NCBI GenBank assembly: GCA_003484685.1
Contig: DNBB01000024.1
Coordinates: 2,024 to 8,252, forward strand
DNA length: 6,229 nt
Direction of reading: 5' to 3'
Source of the DNA: Candidatus Babelota bacterium
Lineage (GTDB): Bacteria; Babelota; Babeliae; Babelales; Babelaceae
Shown in pieces: positions 1 to 5,373 of the stretch. Below the pieces are notes generated by a model. The model was not told the DNA's origin and made no database searches. It worked only from the letters and a program-made list of their open reading frames with translations. A program made the position numbers and the translations under genes. How positions within the stretch are numbered: position 1 is the stretch's first letter; the number at the start of each line of letters is the position of its first letter.

Positions 1-980
1 CAGTAAAGGCTTTTGGCTTCTTTCTTAAACAAAGAATAAAACTGTTTTCCCGAAATCACATGTGCACCACGACGTGTCTTAACGGATAGCTGACATAGTG
101 TCCCTGCTGCGTCATGTTTTAATGAAAAAACGCGGGCATCCGAAACCCCTGTCCGCAAACGAACCTGCAAGCGCTGCTCAAATTCTCCGACCGATATCTC
201 TTTTTTCCACGCGTAATGTGGCCAATCGCGGCATGCAAGGCACGGATAATCTCTTTTTAAATAGGGATATTTGGCAAAATCAATACCTGCCAAAGAACTA
301 GGAACTATGCCACCACAAGACATATCGTACATCGCCGCAATCGGTTCACCTTGGTACGCCAAAATCATACCAGACGTCTCTTCGACTACCTGCTTCCAAT
401 GACGCTGCTTATGGCGCCCTGCATAAGTTTGGTGTGTATTTGATGCGTGTATGTCAAACAACAAGCCAAGCGCTTTCTTTTTGATCCGTTTTCGAGCAAG
501 AAACACCTTGTGAGCCGCATACGTGCGACATACAACTGCAAACGCGCGGTTCGCCTCTTCGTGCCATGTGGGCCAACCTTCCCAACGCAAAACCGAACAG
601 AGATATGCCTCTAAATCAAGCATATTTACAATAAAAAGCTTATCCCGCCAGACACTTACCATGAAATCACCATCATACACGTGGTCAGCAAGGCCTAATC
701 CATCGTTCTCGTTTTTGGGATGTATAATAAACTGAGAAACCGCTAAAGGGCGTCCATCAAGCAAAACATGTCCCTTGGCAAACGTTATAGATAGGACATC
801 TTGATTAATTTCATGCACATCAGTTTTATCACCGCGAGACACCACAAATCCTCCTGCTGAACGCAACTGAACAACGGGAGACTCATTCACCAAAAATTCT
901 GCAAGCAAAACCCGTACATCAAGGGCTTGCACATACGAGCAAATGCTCAAAATAATGATACAGAGATATGCTGGCCTCAT
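1..980 (-). CDS. SpoIID/LytB-domain secreted cell-wall protein (3' end cut by window edge)
   Basis: Reading from ATG at 980 down to base 1 gives 326 codons with no stop, so the C-terminus lies outside the window. Residues 1-19 look like a signal peptide (MRPAYLC, a hydrophobic run, cleavage after VQA). The SpoIID core follows: residues 118-157 contain VNMLDLEAYLCSVLRWEGWP and the FAVVCRTYAAHK block, matching the family pattern YxxxVxxxEmP...AxAVxARTYA. E134 aligns with the catalytic glutamate of SpoIID lytic transglycosylases. Further family blocks are THQTYAG (182-188), SGMILAYQGEPIAAMY (203-218) and SCGG (221-224). The usual C-terminal GHGVGMSQ block is not reached. SpoIID proteins cut denuded glycan strands, and LytB relatives enhance amidases; which activity applies here is not shown. 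The start overlaps the RNase HI stop as ATGA (977-980), indicating coupled translation. No sporulation context is visible, so a general wall-remodelling role is inferred. Confidence 0.88.
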   Translation of the reverse strand, partial: MRPAYLCIIILSICSYVQALDVRVLLAEFLVNESPVVQLRSAGGFVVSRGDKTDVHEINQDVLSITFAKGHVLLDGRPLAVSQFIIHPKNENDGLGLADHVYDGDFMVSVWRDKLFIVNMLDLEAYLCSVLRWEGWPTWHEEANRAFAVVCRTYAAHKVFLARKRIKKKALGLLFDIHASNTHQTYAGRHKQRHWKQVVEETSGMILAYQGEPIAAMYDMSCGGIVPSSLAGIDFAKYPYLKRDYPCLACRDWPHYAWKKEISVGEFEQRLQVRLRTGVSDARVFSLKHDAAGTLCQLSVKTRRGAHVISGKQFYSLFKKEAKSLY

Positions 981-1483
981 AACGCCAAGCCCAGCCGCTC
1001 AAGCATGTCCAACGGAATCACGGCGTGCTCATCAACCCCTTTGTTAGCCATTGCATCAGCTTCCTTATTATACTCACGCAACACATGAACAATGGTATAA
1101 CTACACAGACGCAACAGCCCCTGAGCGCGATCAAAAAGACGTCGAAGTGCAAGATTTTTCACACGGTATTCGCCACGAATTTGACGAACCAAAAGCTGAG
1201 AATCAGAAAAAATAAAAAGAGGATGCTCGAGCAACGACAGGTCTATAACTTTCTGCAAGCCGAGCAAAAGCGCCCAGTATTCAGCTTCGTTATTTGTTCC
1301 GCGCCCTAAATAAAAACCATCTTGAAAAATACGCGCGCCACCTAGCGTAATAACAATCCCCGCGCCGGCTTCACCAGGATTTCCACGCGAAGCACCATCA
1401 ACAAACAATTTAACCGGTTCACGTGTTGTCGGCATTTGATCAGGAAAAGTCTCCGCGACATTACCCCATAATTTGAGTTGCAT
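977..1483 (-). CDS. rnhA: Ribonuclease HI
   Basis: This 168-residue RNase HI hydrolyses the RNA strand of RNA/DNA hybrids in the cytoplasm (primer and R-loop removal). All four metal-binding acidic residues are present: D29 in LFVDGASRGNPG, E68 in TNNEAEYWALL, D94 in IFSDSQLLV, and D143 in EYNKEADAMANKG. The GASRGNPG form and the compact length resemble the RNase HI subgroup without the basic handle helix of the E. coli enzyme. About 23 residues precede the fold. The reading frame stays open up to an ATG at 1543, but 1483 is preferred: GAGGGGG sits just upstream (1487-1493) and the overlap with the zinc-ribbon gene shrinks to 23 nt. The longer start would add a Cys/Met-rich tail with no family counterpart. 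The stop TGA overlaps the SpoIID-like gene's ATG. The family assignment is secure; the exact start is less so. Confidence 0.93.
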   Translation of the reverse strand: MQLKLWGNVAETFPDQMPTTREPVKLFVDGASRGNPGEAGAGIVITLGGARIFQDGFYLGRGTNNEAEYWALLLGLQKVIDLSLLEHPLFIFSDSQLLVRQIRGEYRVKNLALRRLFDRAQGLLRLCSYTIVHVLREYNKEADAMANKGVDEHAVIPLDMLERLGLAL

Positions 1484-2198
1484 CGGCCCCCTCAGCGACA
1501 TGCCCATCATACAATATCCGCCGACACACCTGGCATGAAACAATCTGATGCCGTTCTACCGACGCTATATCCGTCCGCGCAACGGGACTGCCACAACCTC
1601 CGCAGGTCCCATTACTCATCAACGGAACAAAAGGATTAACAAACCGCGTGCGCATCTGATCATACAAGGCTATCCATTCTGGCCGCACAGTCTTTAAAAA
1701 AGTTTCTCGCTCGCTTAAGTGCTCACCAATCTTCTGCTCCATCTCCCGTATTTCTTGCTCGAGCCCTACTACTTGTGGGGCACTTTCGCGTGCAATGTTT
1801 TCCACATGATTCTTGGCGCGCAAGATAGCCTTTTCGGCCGCAGCAAGTTGTTCCCAAACAGTTTCAAAGTCTTGTTCAAGGATAGTACGCCGCGATTCAA
1901 GCGCCGCGCGCTCGTGAGTGAGCGCCTCAAACTCTTTACCGCGCCCTGCAGTATCAAGGCGAGAACTGATTCGCCGATCTTCTTGGTCACATGTTCTTAA
2001 TTCAAGGTCAATTTCGTGCTGACGTTTTTCAAGCAAGCGCGAAGCCTCGCGTGCCACCACAAGCCCTTGTTCTGCTTCCTGTATATTTTTTGTAATCGAA
2101 AGAAGCCCTGTTTTTTTTAGGGCAATTTCATGCTCGCGCGCATGAGTGTTATTATCAAAACGAACAAGCGCAACTAACGCGCCATATGGATCTTGCAT
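1461..2198 (-). CDS. Coiled-coil C4 zinc-ribbon protein (CT398/CdsZ-like, zf-RING_7 type)
   Basis: This protein of about 245 residues is mostly a long charged coiled coil (roughly residues 25-185: heptad-like runs rich in Glu, Arg, Lys, Leu and Ala), followed by a C-terminal zinc ribbon. The ribbon has CGGC and CQVC pairs 20 residues apart (cysteines at residues 199, 202, 222 and 225), ending in RRILYDG. This architecture matches the widespread C4-type zinc-ribbon family that includes Chlamydia CT398/CdsZ and Helicobacter HP0958. Those members act as chaperone-like adaptors for flagellar or type III secretion components and sigma-54, but the role here is unknown. ATG 2198 is chosen because GGTGGA lies 7 nt upstream. 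An in-frame ATG at 2213 adds five residues but has no visible Shine-Dalgarno and starts only 10 nt from the tRNA. The gene sits upstream of and overlaps rnhA by 23 nt; adjacency of this family with RNase HI also occurs in other bacteria, as far as I recall. Confidence 0.82.
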   Translation of the reverse strand: MQDPYGALVALVRFDNNTHAREHEIALKKTGLLSITKNIQEAEQGLVVAREASRLLEKRQHEIDLELRTCDQEDRRISSRLDTAGRGKEFEALTHERAALESRRTILEQDFETVWEQLAAAEKAILRAKNHVENIARESAPQVVGLEQEIREMEQKIGEHLSERETFLKTVRPEWIALYDQMRTRFVNPFVPLMSNGTCGGCGSPVARTDIASVERHQIVSCQVCRRILYDGHVAEGADATQIMG

Positions 2199-2223
2199 GA
2201 AAAATTCCACCATGTCTTAGACT

Positions 2224-2300
2224 TGGTGGGCCCACCAGGACTTGAACCTGGGACCTCTCGGTTATGAGCCGATTGCTCTGACCAACTGAGCTATGGGCCC
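2224..2300 (-). tRNA. tRNA-Ile2 (anticodon CAU, lysidine type)
   Basis: A 77-nt cloverleaf is complete on the minus strand: acceptor GGGCCCA/TGGGCCC, D-stem GCTC/GAGC, anticodon loop CTCATAA (CAT complementary to 2264-2266), T-stem CCAGG/CCTGG with loop TTCAAGT, discriminator A, and an encoded CCA (2224-2226). The CAU anticodon leaves initiator Met, elongator Met and Ile2 as options. The G1-C72 pair and the lack of a GGG/CCC anticodon stem exclude the initiator. The C4-G69 and C5-G68 acceptor pairs are those known to mark Ile2 for the lysidine synthetase TilS in E. coli, so Ile2, reading AUA, is favoured. Automatic annotation may call it tRNA-Met. One oddity is an A27-G43 mismatch closing the anticodon stem. 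It is the first transcribed element of the minus-strand unit, with the zinc-ribbon gene starting 10-25 nt after its CCA. Confidence 0.92.
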
Positions 2301-2330
2301 GCCAGATAATGCGCATACGCTTCTCAAGTC

Positions 2331-2358
2331 AAGATAGCAAAGAAAAGAATTGTGTCTA
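2331..2358 (-). promoter_or_regulatory. Candidate sigma-70 promoter for the tRNA-Ile2/zinc-ribbon/rnhA unit
   Basis: On the minus strand, TAGACA (2353-2358, five of six matches to the -35 consensus) is followed after 16 nt by TATCTT (2331-2336). TG lies one base upstream of the latter, giving an extended -10 (TGCTATCTT). The predicted start near 2324 would give a leader of about 24 nt before the tRNA. A second box, TTGACT (2327-2332), is closer but pairs only with a poor -10 that would start transcription inside or at the tRNA. Confidence 0.45.
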
Positions 2359-2402
2359 CCAAAAAAACACGTCTCCGGCTTTCTTTTTGCCTAGAGAGCT
2401 TG

Positions 2403-2408
2403 TATACT
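2403..2408 (+). promoter_or_regulatory. Candidate -10 box for the 2448 gene
   Basis: TATACT matches five of six positions of the -10 consensus and lies 39 nt before the ATG at 2448. Transcription would start near 2415 and give a leader of roughly 33 nt. The -35 region is poor (TTTCTT at 2380-2385, 17-nt spacing), so this is tentative. It is divergent from the tRNA promoter within the same 147-nt intergenic region. Confidence 0.35.
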
Positions 2409-2435
2409 GCGCCCAACACATGTGTGCATGGATTC

Positions 2436-2441
2436 AAGGAG
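2436..2441 (+). promoter_or_regulatory. Shine-Dalgarno that fixes the start of the 2448 gene
   Basis: AAGGAG stands 6 nt before ATG 2448. It is the strongest ribosome binding site in the window and decides against the upstream in-frame ATG at 2352, which has none and would lie upstream of the predicted promoter. Confidence 0.75.
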
Positions 2442-2447
2442 AAGAAG

Positions 2448-2984
2448 ATGAAATTATCACAAAAGAACAAACGCCAAATACTTGGCTATCTCTTACCGAT
2501 AGTAACGGCCCTTTTGCTCCTTGGCCTCCTAGGTATCGCACTGCAGCGCTACTACAAAGACTCAAAAACCATCAGCAGCCAACTCACCGCCCAAACCGTT
2601 GAAGAACTTGCCCAAATATTCAAAAAGATCGACAACAGATGCAAAATCATTGATTTTGAGCACGAGAAAAATTACGTCGATTTTCTTACCGTTGAGCGAT
2701 TTGTAGGCTCAGAAGTCGGCTCGATGAACCTCACCCATGCAGAAAAATGGGAAGGACCATACTTGCGCGACAACCCAACCATTCAAGAAAAATACTTTGT
2801 CATCATCGATACCCCTAAAGGATATTACCTTGCTCCCGGGGACGGCGTTAAATTAGCAAATAACAAAGTCGTCGGCGTTGATATAATACTTGATAAAAAC
2901 ACCGATTTTGACGCACTTATCAGCGACAAAGACATGCTTTTATTCGATGGGAAACCACTCGCACAATTTATTAAAGCAAAATAA
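2448..2984 (+). CDS. Unrecognised membrane-anchored protein, 178 aa
   Basis: I do not recognise this protein with confidence. It begins with a lysine-rich stretch (MKLSQKNKRQ), then one strongly hydrophobic segment at about residues 11-33, then a hydrophilic domain of about 145 residues. This predicts an inner-membrane anchor with the C-terminal domain outside. The domain contains KWEGPYLRDNP (100-110), KYFVIIDTPKGYYLAPGDGV (115-134) and a GVDIILD segment (143-149). The GPYL followed by a short Tyr/Gly-rich strand region recalls the C-terminal part of type II secretion major pseudopilins (GspG family). The GFTLIE-type prepilin cleavage motif is absent, though, so a pilin call is not justified. 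The start at 2448 is set by a strong ribosome binding site. The gene stands alone, diverging from the tRNA unit and converging with trpS. That it is a real gene is supported by its RBS, promoter-like box and the absence of a competing frame. Confidence 0.75.
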   Translation: MKLSQKNKRQILGYLLPIVTALLLLGLLGIALQRYYKDSKTISSQLTAQTVEELAQIFKKIDNRCKIIDFEHEKNYVDFLTVERFVGSEVGSMNLTHAEKWEGPYLRDNPTIQEKYFVIIDTPKGYYLAPGDGVKLANNKVVGVDIILDKNTDFDALISDKDMLLFDGKPLAQFIKAK

Positions 2985-3031
2985 AAACATCTAGTGGCAG
3001 GATATTAGAGCTAGTAATATCCTGCCACTAG
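2972..3031 (-). terminator. Rho-independent terminator of trpS (hairpin at the convergent junction)
   Basis: A perfect 17-bp inverted repeat (arms 2991-3007 and 3015-3031, 7-nt loop GAGCTAG) begins 2 nt beyond the trpS stop. In the minus-strand direction it is followed by ATGTTTTTATTTTG, the expected U-rich tail, which lies over the last codons of the opposing gene. In the plus-strand direction only TCTT follows, so termination of the 2448 gene by the same hairpin would be weaker; bidirectional use is possible. Confidence 0.8.
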
Positions 3032-3033
3032 TC

Positions 3034-4035
3034 TTAGCCAAAATAATCAAGGTGCATCGCAGCGCGAACATTACGCATCGTCTGGGAGGCAACCGAACGC
3101 GCTTTGCCAGTTCCCTGTTCAACCACATTTTTTACGTACGCCATATCTTGAGCTAGCATGGCACGCCGTTCACGAATCGGAGCCAAGAACGTATCAAGCA
3201 CCTGAAAAAGATACTTCTTAAGTACCACGTCGCCTAATCCACCGCGCTGATACTGTTCCTTGAGCCGTTCAACCTCATTGGTATCAGGGTCAAAAGCATC
3301 TAAGTACGCAAAAACAGGATTGCCCTCAACCTTGCCTGGATCGCTCACGCGCACGTGATTCGGGTCGGTATACATCCCCATCACCTTTTTGTATAGCACA
3401 TCAGAGGATTCACCCAAGTAGATGGTATTACCCATAGACTTGCTCATCTTTGCAGAACCATCCGTCCCTGGCAAACGCGCAATTTTGGGTACAATCGCCT
3501 CTGCTTCGCGCATAATTCCTTCACCATAAATACGGTTAAATGAACGCACTAATTCATTTGATTGCTCAATCATTGGCAACTGATCTTCACCCACCGGCAC
3601 ATACCGCGCCCGAAATATCGTAATATCAGCTGCTTGGCTAACTGGATATACCAAAAAACCTACCGGGATCCTGTTTTCAAGCCCTTTTTGATGCATCTCT
3701 GTTTTTACAGTAGGGTTTCTTTGCACACGCGCAAGCGTAACAAGATTAAGATAAAAAACCGTTAACTCGGCAATTTCTGGAATCATCGACTGGATAAAAA
3801 TCGTTGTTTTTTCTGGATCTAGACCCACTGCAAGGTAATCCAGCGCTACTTCAAAAACATTCTCCCGAACCTTTTGAGGATTATCATAGTTATCGGTAAG
3901 CGCCTGAACATCAGCTATCATCACAAACTGTTGATAGCTATCCTGCATTCTAATTCGATTAGCAAGCGAACCAACATAATGGCCTAGGTGTAGCTGCCCC
4001 GTAGGCCGATCCCCTGTTAAAACAATATCTGCCAT
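3034..4035 (-). CDS. trpS: Tryptophanyl-tRNA synthetase
   Basis: This cytoplasmic class I aminoacyl-tRNA synthetase charges tRNA-Trp with tryptophan using ATP. The 333-residue product has the normal bacterial TrpS length. The N-terminus LTGDRPTGQLHLGHYVGS carries the HIGH-type signature HLGH (16-19). PVGEDQLPMIE (147-157) matches the family GxDQ block and KMSKS is at 196-200, so both ATP-binding signatures are intact. The start at 4035 (MADIVLTGDRPTG) is chosen because the conserved fold begins within a few residues and AGAGG lies 4 nt upstream. The frame is open to an ATG at 4098, but that start would lie upstream of the likely promoter and adds an unconserved extension. The gene is monocistronic: it diverges from the cdaA-like gene and ends at a strong hairpin. 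I see no tryptophan-dependent leader or T-box in the short upstream region. Confidence 0.97.
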   Translation of the reverse strand: MADIVLTGDRPTGQLHLGHYVGSLANRIRMQDSYQQFVMIADVQALTDNYDNPQKVRENVFEVALDYLAVGLDPEKTTIFIQSMIPEIAELTVFYLNLVTLARVQRNPTVKTEMHQKGLENRIPVGFLVYPVSQAADITIFRARYVPVGEDQLPMIEQSNELVRSFNRIYGEGIMREAEAIVPKIARLPGTDGSAKMSKSMGNTIYLGESSDVLYKKVMGMYTDPNHVRVSDPGKVEGNPVFAYLDAFDPDTNEVERLKEQYQRGGLGDVVLKKYLFQVLDTFLAPIRERRAMLAQDMAYVKNVVEQGTGKARSVASQTMRNVRAAMHLDYFG

Positions 4036-4080
4036 ATAACCTCTTTCGCCTAAATCAAAAATGGTCAACTTCCCAACTTG

Positions 4081-4108
4081 GATATACACAAAGATCAAAA
4101 ACTGTCTA
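4081..4108 (-). promoter_or_regulatory. Candidate sigma-70 promoter for trpS
   Basis: On the minus strand, TAGACA (4103-4108) is separated by 16 nt from TATATC (4081-4086). Both the -35 hexamer and the spacing are identical to those of the promoter proposed for the tRNA unit, which raises confidence in both. The predicted start near 4074 leaves a leader of about 39 nt before ATG 4035. Confidence 0.45.
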
Positions 4109-4117
4109 AAGTAAGAA

Positions 4118-4123
4118 TATACT
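4118..4123 (+). promoter_or_regulatory. Candidate -10 box for the cdaA-like/cdaR-like/glmM operon
   Basis: TATACT lies 31 nt before the ATG at 4155 and is the same hexamer as that proposed for the 2448 gene. No convincing -35 is present at 16-18 nt spacing, so an activator or a different sigma factor might be needed, or the box may be fortuitous. It lies 9 bp from the trpS -35, so the two divergent promoters would overlap and could compete. Confidence 0.3.
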
Positions 4124-4154
4124 GTTCTGGCATTATTTTAATGGAGCAAGTCCC

Positions 4155-5009
4155 ATGGAATGGCTATCAGACCTCGCGCTTACGATTAAACAAGAGTTAT
4201 GGCTTATTTCCTGGCGCGATATCCTTGAGATTCTATTTTTTTCCAGCGTAATTTATCGAATCATCCGCTGGCTCAATCACGATAAGCAAAAAAATCTTGT
4301 CCTGGGATTTTACAGCTACATCTCTATTTTTTTCTTGTCGTATTACCTCAATATTAGCGGCATCACCTTCTTTTTACTAGTAAGCGCTCCGGCCATTGCA
4401 ATGCTATTTATTCTCCTTCACCAAAAAACCCTACAACGTAATTATGTCGCACTCAAAAGCACACCAACATCTCCTGAAATTGCAGACCGATGGATCGAAG
4501 AATTACTCCAAGCCTTCCTCCACGGGGTCAATAAAAATCGTCACATGATAGGCATCATAGAACGAAAAGCCCACCTAGAACCGTTTTTTATTGCACGCTG
4601 TCTATTCAATACACCGATATCACGCGAACTACTCACCCTACTTACCAACAGTACGCAAACTGAAGAAATCGCTACCTTCTGGGTAAACGAAGAAGGAAAA
4701 CTCATCGCTTTCAACCCAATATGGAATGTAGAACAAGATGAAATTTGGCTAGCTCCGGATCTGAAAATTGCTGAAAAGCATAAACAGGATGCCGCAGTTA
4801 TATCACAGCAAAGTGACGCAATTATCATTTTTCTTTCACCGGAAAATCGGCTTTTTGACGTAATTTTTGAAGGAAAACGTTTCGAAAACATTAGCGCTGG
4901 CTACAGCTTTTCGTTAATTAAACAATTTATAACTCAAATGCCAAAACCAAAAGGTTTGAACTATGAAGCTCCACACACTCGAAATAATCAACCATTCAAC
5001 CGCGCATAA
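4155..5009 (+). CDS. CdaA-like (DAC-domain) membrane protein with degenerate cyclase motifs
   Basis: This 284-residue protein has the CdaA layout. Three hydrophobic segments lie near residues 22-39, 46-66 and 68-89. A linker (LLHQKTLQRNYVAL) resembles the QPELRRALE region after TM3, and a DAC-like domain spans about 110-246. Recognisable domain strands are MIGIIERKAHLE (131-142, family GALIVIER..L), ISRELLTLL (155-163, family VSSELL) and SDAIIIFLSPEN (220-231, family TDALVIVVSEE). Functional CdaA enzymes condense two ATP into c-di-AMP using DGA and GTRHR motifs. Here the DGA position reads EEIA (170-173) and the RHR position reads KHK (208-210), without the preceding GT. The protein is therefore probably inactive or altered in activity. 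GGAG 8 nt upstream supports the start. The downstream YbbR-like gene and glmM reproduce the cdaA-cdaR-glmM order, which supports the homology. The family call is an inference from layout plus synteny; activity is untested. Confidence 0.72.
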   Translation: MEWLSDLALTIKQELWLISWRDILEILFFSSVIYRIIRWLNHDKQKNLVLGFYSYISIFFLSYYLNISGITFFLLVSAPAIAMLFILLHQKTLQRNYVALKSTPTSPEIADRWIEELLQAFLHGVNKNRHMIGIIERKAHLEPFFIARCLFNTPISRELLTLLTNSTQTEEIATFWVNEEGKLIAFNPIWNVEQDEIWLAPDLKIAEKHKQDAAVISQQSDAIIIFLSPENRLFDVIFEGKRFENISAGYSFSLIKQFITQMPKPKGLNYEAPHTRNNQPFNRA

Positions 5010-5340
5010 GTGTATCGCCCTTGTTATCGGTATCCTTATCTGGCAAATGGTGAGCGCCTTTCATTACACCTCCATCACGCTTTCTATCCCGCTTTGCTTA
5101 TTTAATACGCAAACTCAAACAACATATTGTATTCCCAAACAGGTAAAAGTAACCTTGTATGGGGCGAAGGCAGAGTTGCGCACCATAGATTTTGCAAATT
5201 TAGCCGTGCATTTAAACGCACAAGAGCACGTCGATTCTCATACAAAGATACGCATTACCTCGCGCAATCTCCTACTTCCAAGTAGCATTCGAGTACTGCG
5301 GTTTTCGCCCACTAACCTCACAATTAGCAAGAATAGTTAA
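4963..5340 (+). CDS. YbbR-domain protein, short CdaR-like
   Basis: This 125-residue protein has one N-terminal membrane segment (about 16-34, KCIALVIGILIWQMVSAF) followed by one YbbR-like domain (about 36-122). The YbbR pattern is visible: SITLSIPL near the start, PKQVKVTLYGAKAELRTID (58-76), a central AVHLNA strand, LLLPSSIRVLRFSPTNLTI at the end (103-121). The N-terminal helix ending in IW plus a short polar stretch is typical. CdaR proteins sit in the membrane with the YbbR domains outside and modulate CdaA. Characterised CdaR proteins carry several YbbR repeats, whereas this has one. The gene starts inside the cdaA-like gene (47-nt overlap), with AAAGG 8 nt before the ATG, and glmM follows after 33 nt. 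Sequence identity to CdaR looks low; the call rests on domain pattern, topology and operon position. Confidence 0.72.
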   Translation: MKLHTLEIINHSTAHKCIALVIGILIWQMVSAFHYTSITLSIPLCLFNTQTQTTYCIPKQVKVTLYGAKAELRTIDFANLAVHLNAQEHVDSHTKIRITSRNLLLPSSIRVLRFSPTNLTISKNS

Positions 5341-5360
5341 ACATTCGTTTTCGAATACAA

Positions 5361-5365
5361 AAGGA
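5361..5365 (+). promoter_or_regulatory. Shine-Dalgarno supporting the GTG start of glmM
   Basis: AAGGA lies 8 nt before GTG 5374. It falls inside a perfect 12-nt palindrome, AAAGGATCCTTT (5360-5371), which is preceded by a small hairpin, ATTCG-TTTT-CGAAT (5343-5356). Confidence 0.6.
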
Positions 5366-5373
5366 TCCTTTCA

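Noticed and set aside
98..735. Two plus-strand open frames (98-301 and 523-735)
   Set aside because: They lie antisense to the SpoIID-family gene, show no domain pattern and have no good ribosome binding site; shadows.
1484..1543. Extended RNase HI N-terminus from ATG 1543
   Set aside because: It would give an 83-nt overlap with the upstream gene and a non-conserved extension; ATG 1483 has a GAGGGGG site.
1025..2000. Plus-strand frames 1025-1309 and 1719-2000, and minus frame 1769-1990
   Set aside because: They are entirely inside the well-supported rnhA and zinc-ribbon genes, in other frames, with low-complexity composition.
2304..2332. TTGACT box with a closer -10 directly before the tRNA
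   Set aside because: The spacing is 15 nt with a weak -10, and transcription would begin at or inside the mature tRNA; the upstream TAGACA/extended -10 fits better.
2309..2602. Plus-strand frame 2309-2602 and the longer 2352 start of the orphan gene
   Set aside because: The 2309 frame overlaps the orphan gene out of frame and starts just upstream of the tRNA. The 2352 start lacks a ribosome binding site and would precede the likely promoter; the strong AAGGAG fixes ATG 2448.
3562..3765. Plus-strand frame antisense to trpS
   Set aside because: It is inside a strongly conserved trpS and looks like non-coding antisense sequence.
4036..4154. Possible T-box, tryptophan leader or c-di-AMP riboswitch between trpS and the cdaA-like gene
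   Set aside because: The intergenic region is only 119 nt and shared by two divergent units. I see no T-box consensus, leader peptide or long structured element.
4541..4891. 116-codon minus-strand frame antisense to the cdaA-like gene
   Set aside because: No motif or ribosome binding site. The plus-strand frame is longer and supported by topology, DAC-like strands and operon position.
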